DNA from: Providencia rettgeri
GTDB lineage: Bacteria > Pseudomonadota > Gammaproteobacteria > Enterobacterales > Enterobacteriaceae
DNA: 64,000 nt
Direction: 5' to 3'
NCBI RefSeq assembly: GCF_023205015.1
Contig: NZ_CP096258.1
Coordinates: 4,430,259-4,494,258, forward strand
Positions 38,372 through 46,403 of this stretch are shown piece by piece (the first letter of the stretch is position 1; each line of letters starts with the position of its first letter). The position numbers and the translations under genes were made by a program. A model generated the notes under the pieces. The model saw only the letters and a list, made by a program, of their open reading frames with translations, did no database searches and was not told the origin of the DNA.

Positions 38372-39407
38372 ACGCTTACCTCTAATATTCCCTGAAGGGA
38401 CAGAAAATCGTAATTATGTCATCCGAGAAATGGCTGCAAGAACTCTCTATGTTATGTTCTACGCAGGAGCTGTCGAGGGTGCTGATCGTTGGATTCGGCC
38501 AAGCCAAGTAACCGACATGTCTGATGTTCAGGCTGCTCTCTTGACGGACGAGGAGCGTCAGTCTTGGGTTAAGCAGGCGCTATCTAGTAAGAAAGATAGG
38601 CCTGTTACGACCTGGTATGCTCCAAATTCTCGAGAACCTGTCAGAGATGAAACTATTCGATATGGGTTTATAGCCCTTGGTGCCGTTATTGAACGCACTG
38701 GTTTGCCCGTGACAACTCCTCTTCCTAAATACGCAATGTCAAAAGCATTTGCAGCTCTGTTCAATGTAGATTTAATTGGGGATGATTTAGAGGCTTTAAT
38801 TCGTAGCTGGCAGAACTCTCATCTTAATGCTGCCGCTTTAAGTCGAATTCGATTACTTGGTGCGCATGCCACTGCCGCAGCATCAGATCAGATAACCGCG
38901 ACATTACCTAATTCTGGGTTAGTAATGCTTGAGTCTGGTCCGTCAGGCGTAATAGGTAAGGCGGTGATCGAACAATTCGCTCGGAAGTTTTTAAAGACGC
39001 CAGCCGTATTATGGTTGTCTCAGTCAGGGGAAAAGGTTGGTATTGATCTTGCGAGTAGGTTAAAGCTCAAAATTGACCCTTCAAAAACGTTACCTGACGT
39101 TATTTTAGTTGATCTTGGGACCAAGACTGACGGTAGTGACATGTTATTTGTTTTTATTGAAATTGTTGCTTCAGATGGTCCAATTAACTCTATGCGTAAA
39201 CAGAAGCTAACTGAGATAGCTATTGAAGCTGGCTTCTCTGCCCAGAATCTTGCTTTTGTAACTGCATTTCAAGATCGTTCAGCCGCTCCATTCAAAAAAG
39301 CAATGTCAGAACTCGCGTGGGGAACTTATGCGTGGTTTTGTTCTGAGCCAGATAATTTAATTGAGCTAAGAGATGGCAGTTCTATAATCTTGTCAGAGCT
39401 TTTATGA
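38316..39407 (+). CDS. BsuBI/PstI-family restriction endonuclease
   Basis: 363 residues from ATG 38316, preferred because AGGA lies upstream; ATG 38265 is also in frame. An N-terminal BsuBI/PstI helical domain (IAERLPLIFPEGTENRNYVI) leads into the nuclease core: PDVILVDLG near residue 259 and FIEIVASDGPINSMRKQKL near 280. The E-x-V-x-S-x-G-P pattern is diagnostic for this family. Together with the methylase it forms a complete type II R-M pair that can defend the cell and help maintain the island. Confidence 0.9.
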   Translation: MERANLSWPHVPSLEVIAERLPLIFPEGTENRNYVIREMAARTLYVMFYAGAVEGADRWIRPSQVTDMSDVQAALLTDEERQSWVKQALSSKKDRPVTTWYAPNSREPVRDETIRYGFIALGAVIERTGLPVTTPLPKYAMSKAFAALFNVDLIGDDLEALIRSWQNSHLNAAALSRIRLLGAHATAAASDQITATLPNSGLVMLESGPSGVIGKAVIEQFARKFLKTPAVLWLSQSGEKVGIDLASRLKLKIDPSKTLPDVILVDLGTKTDGSDMLFVFIEIVASDGPINSMRKQKLTEIAIEAGFSAQNLAFVTAFQDRSAAPFKKAMSELAWGTYAWFCSEPDNLIELRDGSSIILSELL

Positions 39408-39445
39408 TTTTTAATACAGAACAGTATAATACCTCTATACTGTTC

Positions 39446-39988
39446 TTAGTTATCTAATATAATACTGAATCTTTTTAATATCATTAGAAATGTTATCATT
39501 GTAGAAATAAATAATGAATAGCAAAAAAATGAACATGTAATAAAAAAGTAGTAACTAAACCCAGTGTTGATTTTCGAATCGTAGAAGGAAATTACTGCTG
39601 AAAGTATTACAATTAGTATTGATGTAAGGATTGCATAGCAAATGTTGTGACATAATTCTTTGTAAAGATTTATGTGCTTCAAGTAAGAGGTTATTTTATC
39701 TGCGATAGTCTCATTATCTTTTTTATCTATGAGCTTACTCTTTTGATCATAAACCATTACGACAGCACTCATTAATAATGCTGTTGTTATAGCTCCGAAA
39801 TTAACCATTATGCCAACTACTGAGCTCGGCATTACTTTGAATAAAAAGCATATTGTTCCAGAAGCTATGATTGGGAATATAAGATGAAAGAAAATATCTG
39901 ATTTAGATAAACTATCTGAATCTTCATTTTTAAAACTGGAGATGTGATTCTTTATCAAGAAAAATATATTTATTTTATTCATATACAA
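39446..39988 (-). CDS. Hypothetical membrane protein, second gene of a two-gene module
   Basis: 180 residues with four clear membrane segments: FHLIFPIIASGTICFLF, VGIMVNFGAITTALLMSAVV, ICYAILTSILIVILSAVI and YFFITCSFFCYSLFISTMIT. A charged loop with a KxxxxDKKDNETIADK pattern lies between segments two and three. No family recognized. It overlaps the preceding gene by 10 bp, so the two act together. Size and topology fit small membrane effectors of defence systems; that role is inference. Confidence 0.75.
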   Translation of the reverse strand: MYMNKINIFFLIKNHISSFKNEDSDSLSKSDIFFHLIFPIIASGTICFLFKVMPSSVVGIMVNFGAITTALLMSAVVMVYDQKSKLIDKKDNETIADKITSYLKHINLYKELCHNICYAILTSILIVILSAVISFYDSKINTGFSYYFFITCSFFCYSLFISTMITFLMILKRFSIILDN

Positions 39989-40914
39989 TATCCTTTGCCG
40001 TATATTTCACAAATATAATCATTTATCTCTTCTTTTACACAGTTATGTAGGTCGGCTTGATTAGGTTCGTTGGTTATTGGATTTATATTCAGACTTGCAT
40101 CATCCAACGTTACAGATACGCCTTTTGCTATTATATTTCTTAAATCATAAATTTTATTTTTTCCATTCACCTGTGCTGTTATTTTTATTTTATCACTATT
40201 TGGCTCTAAAATATCTATTAACTTATTTTGTGAAGGAGATTTTCCGAGATAATCATTGATATAGCCCATTGAATAACCTTTGTTTTTTATTACAAAGTCG
40301 GCGGTCATTCTGTCACCAATTAATCGCATGGCATCTGCGGTGTCTTTACTTGTTTTATAGCCAATAGCTTTTATTTCTATTACAGGGGAGTCTTTAATAG
40401 TTTGAGGTATATCTTTGTGTAGTAATGGTAGTATTCTCGCTTCCAATGAAGGATTGTGCGCTTTAAACCCAAGTTCTACTGTGCTTTTTATTGGAGTTCT
40501 TGCATTTAATCGAGATGTTTCATGGAATGCAAAAATTCCAGTATCTAAGCTATCCGGTAGATAGATAAAAATATATCTTTTTTTCTCAGTGACTTCATCA
40601 TGAGTTACTTTTTTATGATTTGTTGATGATAGAGTCTTCTGTCTAACAGTGTAGTTTTCTCCATAACGGCCCGCATTTACATAGCCATATATAATTCTTT
40701 TTGAATCATCAAAAGTTAAGTTTCCTGTTGGTATAGATACAATTAGTTTTGAATCTTGATCTTCCAGAGGGATGTTAACTTTGCTTTGGAGTATTTTTTT
40801 TGTAATTTCATAGGCGCTCAGTTTGTTATCACCATTTAACTCTCCAAGCTTGTATGATTTTCTTGATCTTTGCTTAGTTAAAACTCTGAATGATGACATG
40901 TGTACTGAGTGCAT
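39979..40914 (-). CDS. Hypothetical protein, first gene of a two-gene module
   Basis: 311 residues, soluble, no signal. AAAAGG lies 8 nt before ATG 40914. The segment IIYGYVNAGRYGENYTVRQ near 83 followed by KKRYIFIYLPDSLDTGIFAF near 125 is a pattern I recall in uncharacterized proteins (GxYG ... FxxYxPxxxxxGIxxF) of accessory regions, but I cannot name the family. The gene couples to a four-helix membrane protein and lies next to an R-M system in the island's variable region. Suggested to be the sensor half of a defence pair; unproven. Confidence 0.72.
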   Translation of the reverse strand: MHSVHMSSFRVLTKQRSRKSYKLGELNGDNKLSAYEITKKILQSKVNIPLEDQDSKLIVSIPTGNLTFDDSKRIIYGYVNAGRYGENYTVRQKTLSSTNHKKVTHDEVTEKKRYIFIYLPDSLDTGIFAFHETSRLNARTPIKSTVELGFKAHNPSLEARILPLLHKDIPQTIKDSPVIEIKAIGYKTSKDTADAMRLIGDRMTADFVIKNKGYSMGYINDYLGKSPSQNKLIDILEPNSDKIKITAQVNGKNKIYDLRNIIAKGVSVTLDDASLNINPITNEPNQADLHNCVKEEINDYICEIYGKGYCI

Positions 40915-41402
40915 TATTATACCTTTTATTACTGATTCTCATTACTGTTTGTGAGTTGTGTGTTAAATATTTTTCGCACCTATAACTTAGGTTGGTGCTT
41001 GTAACTTCGATACTTCAGTTGGCGGTTGATTGTTTAAATTAGATTGATCTAAATAACCAAAACGCCACCGAAAAGCAGCTTGCTGATAAAAAATGTTGAG
41101 CTTTACATTCATAAGCAATCGAAAAACAATCTAAAAGCCACTTCTCAAGCAAACTTCATGGTTACTATATCTGTACTGCATCAAAAAGCCATCCAAAAAC
41201 GACCTAAAGGTTATCAAATTACGATGTTATGCTCGACTTGACTACTGTATCCATTTGATTAGTATATAAAGTGTTTTTGGTAGCTGGCCTTCAAACAGCA
41301 TTCTGCAAAACTAAGGCGATTGCCTTCATTTCTTAACCCTCAGGGGGACTGTCCCCTATGGGCATTCCTCCATCTGTAACAATCTCCCCGGAGGAAGACT
41401 CG
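40915..41402. other. Intergenic region with a short hairpin
   Basis: AT-rich, no gene seen in the first 400 bp. Near 41341 an AGGGGGACTGTCCCCT hairpin precedes the small frame at 41403; it could be an attenuator or part of the transfer-origin region. Confidence 0.4.
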
Positions 41403-41678
41403 ATGTTTATCATCTTTATACTTGCAGCGTTATGCTGCTGCCTGTGCTTGTGTATTGCACAAGTTAAAAGGCTTCCATACCGCGATTTTGCTCAAAGCAA
41501 TATCGTGTCCTTGGTACTCGATTCCGAGCTGCCAAACCAAAGAGGACCACCCTCAAAATCAGGACGAGTGTTGGAATACCCAACTTGCTCGATGCTCCAC
41601 CCCGTCTCTGTCGCCGTAGGCGTAAACAGAGACGGGGGTAGAGCCCCCGACGGAAGCCTTGAGCCTCAAGGGCTCTAG
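41403..41678 (+). CDS. Possible small membrane protein
   Basis: 91 residues from ATG 41403 with GGAGGA 7 nt upstream. The first 20 residues are strongly hydrophobic (FIIFILAALCCCLCLC). The second half overlaps a set of DNA hairpins, so the C-terminus may be accidental. No family recognized. Confidence 0.4.
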   Translation: MFIIFILAALCCCLCLCIAQVKRLPYRDFAQSNIVSLVLDSELPNQRGPPSKSGRVLEYPTCSMLHPVSVAVGVNRDGGRAPDGSLEPQGL

Positions 41679-41850
41679 GCTTTCGCACCGCGCACGAATG
41701 TGCGCGAATTATACCGCCTTCGGCGGTTGGCGCGCTTCGCGCTTTCCTTTCCAAAGAATGACACGACAGTACCAGCCGGATCTGCTGGCAGTTTGTTCCG
41801 TCGGAACAGACCAGCCAATGGAATGAGCAGTTCGCTCCATAGCAGTACAG
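41600..41850. other. Hairpin cluster upstream of mpsA, candidate oriT
   Basis: At least five short GC-rich hairpins follow one another: CCCGTCTCTG / CAGAGACGGG, CGCGCAC-GAAT-GTGCGCG (near 41687), ACCGCC-TTC-GGCGGT, GCGCG-CTT-CGCGC and GTTCCGTCGGAAC. In SGI1 the transfer origin lies directly upstream of mpsA. The assignment is by position and structure. Confidence 0.55.
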
Positions 41851-42017
41851 TTCGTAATTAATGACCGTGGACATCGGGTTTAACTGTCCTGTGTTTGGGC
41901 AAGATCCCAACGTTGGCCTTAGCATGCAGAGCTAATTAAAAAACTGCGTTTCACTTACCACTGGATACGGACGGGCCAACAAAATAACAATTTTGATTAA
42001 CAGAGTTAGGGGGAACA

Positions 42018-42983
42018 ATGCGTTCAGAGCGGACTAATCCGGATTCACGGAATTTTGGCCTTCGTAGCCGAGATATAAACAAGGCTGCCCTGAACGCTCT
42101 CAAGGAGGGGATGAAGAGTTTTCAGTCCATAGCCACTATTCATGACCGATGGAGCGTTTTTAGCGCTTGGATTAAGTCCGAACAGGGCATAAAGGACATG
42201 CGGGATATAGAAAAGGCTCATTTGGTCGCTTATGCGGCGCACCTTAATGATCGCTACGAGCGGGGAGAAATTGCGCCATCCACGGCGCAGAACTACCTGA
42301 GCGCAGTGAATCGGGTGATGGAGATTGCGCGTGGCGACCGACAGGTACGTGTAGATCCTGTCTCCGAGGGGGGACTTCCAAAGCGCTCAGGTATCGCCAC
42401 TGGCGACCGAAGTGTTTCGGAAGCTTCCCATAATGCCGCAATGGGGGCAGCCTCCGAGCGCCTTGGGGCTTTGCTGGAACTACAGCGTAATTTCGGTCTG
42501 CGGTTCGAGGAATCGGCCAAGCTGGATGCAGCCAGAGCACTAAGAGAGGCCGAGAAAACTGGCTCCGTGAGCATAAAAGATGGCACCAAGGGTGGCCGGG
42601 CGCGCACTGTTCCGATCACCAGTGATGCTCAAATTACGGCACTCCAGCGAGCCGCCGCCATACAGGATGGCCGCAGCATGATCCCCGCCGAGAAGAATTA
42701 TCGTGAGTTTCGGCAAGAAGCCTACCGGGAGATCGGCCGCCATCCGGTGAACTTCCACGGCGAACGGCACCACTACGCTCAAACGCGCTACAAAACTTTG
42801 ATGCGTGCTGATTGCCCGGTAAAAGCAGGTGTTAAACATGGGCGAGAGCACTATGAATATTTAGCCAAAGAACTTGGAGTATCAATAGCTCACGCCAAAA
42901 TGCTGGACAAAGAAATCAGAACTGAAGTGGCTTTGGAATTGGGTCACGGTCGCATCGATGTGACAAATAGTTATTTGGGGTAA
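42018..42983 (+). CDS. mpsA: Mobilization protein MpsA, tyrosine-recombinase-like relaxase
   Basis: 321 residues, integrase-fold protein that acts at oriT of SGI1-type islands instead of a classical relaxase. Seen: N-terminal SAM-like domain (LVAYAAHLNDRYERGEIAPS), NFGLRFEESAKLDA with the first catalytic Arg near 160, NFHGERHHYAQTRY with H-x-x-R-like residues near 243, and ELGHGRIDVTNSYLG with the terminal Tyr. Strong GGGGG ribosome site. The TAA is 3 bp before mpsB. Confidence 0.85.
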   Translation: MRSERTNPDSRNFGLRSRDINKAALNALKEGMKSFQSIATIHDRWSVFSAWIKSEQGIKDMRDIEKAHLVAYAAHLNDRYERGEIAPSTAQNYLSAVNRVMEIARGDRQVRVDPVSEGGLPKRSGIATGDRSVSEASHNAAMGAASERLGALLELQRNFGLRFEESAKLDAARALREAEKTGSVSIKDGTKGGRARTVPITSDAQITALQRAAAIQDGRSMIPAEKNYREFRQEAYREIGRHPVNFHGERHHYAQTRYKTLMRADCPVKAGVKHGREHYEYLAKELGVSIAHAKMLDKEIRTEVALELGHGRIDVTNSYLG

Positions 42984-42986
42984 TTG

Positions 42987-43283
42987 ATGGAAAAATGGGT
43001 AAGAGAAAGAAGCCATGTTTATGTGCGGCACGGAGGGAAGACTGCTCGGCGAGCGATGGTAAAAAGGCTAATTGCGGCTTTAAATGATATCGCTGCCAAT
43101 GAAAAAGGGGTCAACGCACCATCACAAATCGGAAGAGCTCATATCCATCGGTATTACACTAGGCATCAAGGATTGAGTTCCACGACATTACGGGATCATT
43201 TTTATGCGTTCCGACTCTTGTGGGAATTACTTAACCGTCCTGGAGAACCTCCACGCCCAAAAAACACCGGCTCTGCTGATTAA
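42987..43283 (+). CDS. mpsB: Mobilization auxiliary protein MpsB
   Basis: 98 residues, basic, begins MEKWVRERSHVY. It follows mpsA by three bases and matches the position and size of the MpsB partner required for SGI1 mobilization. Rich in Arg (KTARRAMVKRLIAAL), consistent with DNA binding. Confidence 0.78.
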   Translation: MEKWVRERSHVYVRHGGKTARRAMVKRLIAALNDIAANEKGVNAPSQIGRAHIHRYYTRHQGLSSTTLRDHFYAFRLLWELLNRPGEPPRPKNTGSAD

Positions 43284-43635
43284 AAGCCATCTATGCCTAT
43301 GTCATATTCCTTAATCAGACCTTCCGTTCGCCGCATTACCGTTTGTAATTACCGTATTATCATAATTATCGTAATTACGATAAAAAGCAGGTGGAATGGG
43401 GGCTTCTGCATAATAAAAATAGTTCCTGCATTGTTTAATTGTGCCCAAAAAGGGCCAATACAGCGCGTGTCGATTCAGAACTGAGCTGTTAAATTTGAAT
43501 TAACTTCAGCCCCGTGCTGAGTATGTGCGATAGCTGGTCGCCAAAAACAAACAGCATTTTATCAATTTATCCCGCAACCGGGGTTCACCGGTTCTGCGGT
43601 GTAACCCCTTCAATTCCATCTAATTGGAGGTGTTT
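43284..43635. other. Control region between mpsB and the small-gene cluster
   Basis: Contains AT-rich repeats with a perfect palindrome ATCGTAATTACGAT (43368-43381), the activator box at 43442, and a GC-rich hairpin near 43570. No gene supported; a 63-codon frame at 43293 has no ribosome site. Confidence 0.5.
43442..43456 (+). promoter_or_regulatory. AcaCD/SgaCD-type activator box (small-gene cluster)
   Basis: TGCCCAAAAAGGGCC, one of five matching boxes in the island. It is 180 bp before the 43636 start, farther than the other four. Confidence 0.75.
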
Positions 43636-43953
43636 ATGTACTTTTCTACGTTCGTTTTGATCATGATTGTTACCGTGGGCGTCATTGCTTTCGGGGCTAA
43701 CATTGTCGCCAAATTACTAAATAAGGCTTCGATTCTTGCATATCGATCATTGAGAAAAACGCGGCCCGTACGGGTCGTCAGTCCATTGGTAATTAATAGC
43801 AGTTCATTGTGTGGTGAATGGTTGAAAGCTGCCTCCGGTAGCAATCAACCTGGTGTCTCCGATGCTGTCGAATGCGCTCCGCTTGAGGGTGAGCTGGTTG
43901 CAGAACGCGCTGTAATAGGTTCCACCAGGAAATTATTGTCAGCTCAAAGTTGA
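43636..43953 (+). CDS. Small membrane protein of the SGI1-type backbone
   Basis: 105 residues from ATG 43636 with TGGAGG upstream. One N-terminal membrane segment (FVLIMIVTVGVIAFGANIV), then a soluble tail. First of three small genes downstream of an activator box, in the position of S018 in SGI1 (inferred from order). Role unknown. Confidence 0.7.
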   Translation: MYFSTFVLIMIVTVGVIAFGANIVAKLLNKASILAYRSLRKTRPVRVVSPLVINSSSLCGEWLKAASGSNQPGVSDAVECAPLEGELVAERAVIGSTRKLLSAQS

Positions 43954-43963
43954 GGGAGATTTA

Positions 43964-44149
43964 ATGTATCGACTGATTCTAGTAAACAAAAAAAAGCGAA
44001 CGCGAGAGTATCAGCCTTCTGATGCTGGTTATAGGGCAGCTCTCAAAGCCACGCGCAAGTTTTTGGAACAAAATCCCCAGGGAAATGCGGTGCTTTACGG
44101 GCATGGTGTTTGTGAGTCCTTCACTATACGCAACATGCCTGAAGCCTAA
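43964..44149 (+). CDS. Small hypothetical protein
   Basis: 61 residues, basic, GAGGGAG 5 nt before the ATG. Ends GHGVCESFTIRNMPEA. Second of the small-gene cluster; function unknown. Confidence 0.65.
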   Translation: MYRLILVNKKKRTREYQPSDAGYRAALKATRKFLEQNPQGNAVLYGHGVCESFTIRNMPEA

Positions 44150-44226
44150 TCCCTAATTAAATAACCCAACCGGGTACTTTGCCCGGTTGGGCTAAGTCCC
44201 GGCTATTAAACTTTCGGAGAATTAAT

Positions 44227-44496
44227 ATGTTGGGACAAAATCAAACAGAGATCCATCAATTCGATGTGTGTGGCCGCGTGTATTATCGTGGGGTTAACTA
44301 CACTGAAAAAGAAGGTGAGTTGGCTGTTGAAACGGTAGAAGCTACTTCTCATGATGAAGCTGAAGCGATGTTTAAAAGCCTGCAGGTTGAGTATGCTTGT
44401 GAGTGTAATCGGACTGTTGAGCGAATCGATATCACTTTCACTATTGACTTGACGATAGCTGAAAGCGACAACGATGAACCGTACTTAGTGATGTAA
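44227..44496 (+). CDS. Small acidic hypothetical protein
   Basis: 89 residues from ATG 44227 (MLGQNQTEIHQF) with GGAG upstream; acidic, beta-rich with no membrane segment. Last gene before a strong terminator; function unknown. Confidence 0.68.
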   Translation: MLGQNQTEIHQFDVCGRVYYRGVNYTEKEGELAVETVEATSHDEAEAMFKSLQVEYACECNRTVERIDITFTIDLTIAESDNDEPYLVM

Positions 44497-44508
44497 TTAC
44501 TAAGAAAA

Positions 44509-44537
44509 GCAAAGGGCCAGCTTGTCTGGCCCTTTGC
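44509..44537. terminator. Bidirectional terminator
   Basis: 12-bp stem GCAAAGGGCCAG / CTGGCCCTTTGC between convergent genes. Confidence 0.85.
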
Positions 44538-44692
44538 TACATATGGTGATAGGAATCTACTGAATCGGTTTCATGAGCCTGCTTGGCCGTTTGCTCATCC
44601 AAGAGGTGGAGTATCTCTGATGCCTTGCGTCTGGCCTCGGCTACAATTTCTGGCTTCTCCTGCTCCAAGATCTGGTCTAGTGTTTTTGCCAC
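44537..44692 (-). CDS. Short antitoxin-like protein, N-terminal fragment only
   Basis: 51 residues with a GTG start: MAKTLDQILEQEKPEIVAEA and RRKASEILHLLDEQ. The first 35 or so residues resemble the N-terminus of XRE-type antitoxins (KTLDQIL..EKPEVV..A) but the helix-turn-helix that should follow is absent. Either a relic or a regulator reduced to its dimerization part. Weak ribosome site. Confidence 0.45.
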   Translation of the reverse strand: MAKTLDQILEQEKPEIVAEARRKASEILHLLDEQTAKQAHETDSVDSYHHM

Positions 44693-44757
44693 TGGTAAAT
44701 CTCGCTAGTTTAGTTAGACTCTAAGTATATAAGGTTTTACAAGAGAGGTTCAGTTCC

Positions 44758-44868
44758 GTGGATGCCTTTACTATTGCAATGTTAAGTTTGCTCGCATTTT
44801 TTACCATTGTGACGTTCGGAAGTTTGTATTTATACAACAAACACAATCAAAACCGCTCTGATCAATAA
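44758..44868 (+). CDS. Possible 36-residue membrane peptide
   Basis: GTG start, AGAGAGG upstream, one membrane segment (FTIAMLSLLAFFTIVTFGSL) and a polar tail. Too short for gene finders; may be a real small membrane protein of the backbone. Confidence 0.45.
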   Translation: MDAFTIAMLSLLAFFTIVTFGSLYLYNKHNQNRSDQ

Positions 44869-44910
44869 ATATATGTGTATTAAACGGCCCTGTTATCAAT
44901 GCTGAATAAT

Positions 44911-45306
44911 TCAGCAACAAACTGGTATTTTTACTTTCTCAATTAGATGATCGGACATAGCGTTAATTTCCTCATCGTCTAGCTTCGGGGCAAACAGGGG
45001 CGTTCCCCAGAATTGAACCTGTGGATAGTCTGAAAGCCTAAATACTCCATACGGCCATCGGTCCTCGTCACCCAACCACCGGCGTAAAGTCAGATCTATA
45101 CCCCATCCATCCTTTAGCTCTATCCAGCAATGCGGATTGATTTGTGTCTTGCTATGTACTGTTTCAACAAACCCTACTCTGCACTGATGTGGAATGTCTG
45201 ATTTGGCTAGAATGTTGCTGATCACGTAAGTCATCACATCACAACTGGCTTTTGAATCCTCCAGATTTAGCAAAGCCAGTTCCAGTTCTTCATGCCACAG
45301 ACTCAT
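44911..45306 (-). CDS. Transglutaminase-like small protein
   Basis: 131 residues with a possible Cys-His-Asp triad: C in KASCDVMTYVI near 21, H in NPHCWIELKD near 58, D in WGIDLTLRRW near 71. Spacing and W-x-E/D context fit a minimal papain/transglutaminase fold. Overlaps the lipoprotein gene upstream by 4 bp. It could process a cell-envelope or transfer component; inference. Confidence 0.6.
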   Translation of the reverse strand: MSLWHEELELALLNLEDSKASCDVMTYVISNILAKSDIPHQCRVGFVETVHSKTQINPHCWIELKDGWGIDLTLRRWLGDEDRWPYGVFRLSDYPQVQFWGTPLFAPKLDDEEINAMSDHLIEKVKIPVCC

Positions 45307-46160
45307 TGTGCCTTCCTAAATAGCAATTGCTGGCCTTTTTCATAGATAACTGGATATGGTAAAGCTTTGCCATCCTGGAACACACTACTGGGCGGGAAAT
45401 ACATGACTGCCCATTCCGGCAGCGCTCGGCTCGTACTTTTGTAAAAATCGTCCATTGGAAATGATTTCACGTCGCTGACCTGGGTGAAAATCAATCGAGA
45501 ATATTTGGTTGTGTTATTAGCGGCCAGATTAAAGCTATCAATATTACCATTGCCCACAAAGGCTGGTGTTTTCCAAGGATTCGGCATTGTAACGTTGTAT
45601 GCAATTACGCAGTTTGAGCCATCACAGCCAAATTGCGGAGCCATTACTGCCCACATAATTAAGGGGTTTCCATCAATCTTAGGCGCTGTACTTTCCACTA
45701 TTTTAGTTAAATCCAGGTTCATAGATTTCGCGGCTACCGCAACGGCATTATCAATTAGGTTTATATAGTTGCTATAAGCATCTTCTGAGGATTTAGCCAT
45801 TGATGCAGGCATCCATGCCATCAAACTTGGCCTAGCGGATGGGTTATCCGGTGATGTAAGAATGCTTGCAGTGTTAAACATGAGAGTTTGCTGACCGTTC
45901 AATCCTCTTAATGGAGCATCAAGCGATGAGGCCAAGCTTGTGACATTTAGCGCTTTCATCAATAGAGACTGTTTATATGAGTTCCGCCCATCTTCTGAGT
46001 CTCTCAGATCTTGGTCATAAATACCCCCAGCTCTTGCCAAGTTTAGCGCTCTGGACATCTCTGGATTATAGGATTTTGGGGTTGTAGCACAGCCTGCGAG
46101 CATAATGGCGGCGAACAAGGCTGTAGCTGAACTTACGGAAGTTGACATATTCATTTTCAT
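45303..46160 (-). CDS. Putative lipoprotein of the SGI1-type backbone
   Basis: 285 residues. Signal peptide with lipobox MLAGC near residue 23. AGAGGAG precedes the ATG. Periplasmic or outer-membrane anchored. Divergent from traH and translationally linked to the transglutaminase-like gene downstream. Family not recognized. Confidence 0.75.
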   Translation of the reverse strand: MKMNMSTSVSSATALFAAIMLAGCATTPKSYNPEMSRALNLARAGGIYDQDLRDSEDGRNSYKQSLLMKALNVTSLASSLDAPLRGLNGQQTLMFNTASILTSPDNPSARPSLMAWMPASMAKSSEDAYSNYINLIDNAVAVAAKSMNLDLTKIVESTAPKIDGNPLIMWAVMAPQFGCDGSNCVIAYNVTMPNPWKTPAFVGNGNIDSFNLAANNTTKYSRLIFTQVSDVKSFPMDDFYKSTSRALPEWAVMYFPPSSVFQDGKALPYPVIYEKGQQLLFRKAQ

Positions 46161-46286
46161 TTAAAGCTCCTCTTTTAGAAATAGAGTGCCATTGGTTTGT
46201 GAAAATGCAACAAGGGTTAAGTAAAACTTTTTAAAAATCATAAGTTTGTACGGACGTGACAAAGTTGCCGACATTATTCAATGATT

Positions 46287-46306
46287 AACTTTCACATGTG
46301 AAAGTT
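46287..46306. repeat. 20-bp perfect palindrome upstream of traH
   Basis: AACTTTCACATGTGAAAGTT, identical to the copy at 55999-56018. It lies 11 bp upstream of the traH activator box and between divergent genes, so it is more likely an operator than a terminator. Confidence 0.7.
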
Positions 46307-46316
46307 TTATTTGGAC

Positions 46317-46331
46317 TGCCCAAATTGGACA
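46317..46331 (+). promoter_or_regulatory. AcaCD/SgaCD-type activator box (traHG)
   Basis: TGCCCAAATTGGACA, ending 73 bp before the traH start. Confidence 0.8.
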
Positions 46332-46403
46332 GTTTGGCAGTTCGGTTTGTACTCATTTGCTCGGTAGGCTTTCGGGTGACACGAAACCTATTGGAGCAAC
46401 AGT

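Noticed and set aside
43293..43484. 63-codon gene after mpsB
   Set aside because: No ribosome site, begins in repeat-rich control DNA and runs through the activator box.
46287..46306. Terminator at the traH-side palindrome
   Set aside because: It lies between two divergent genes, so no transcript needs to end there; an operator is more likely.
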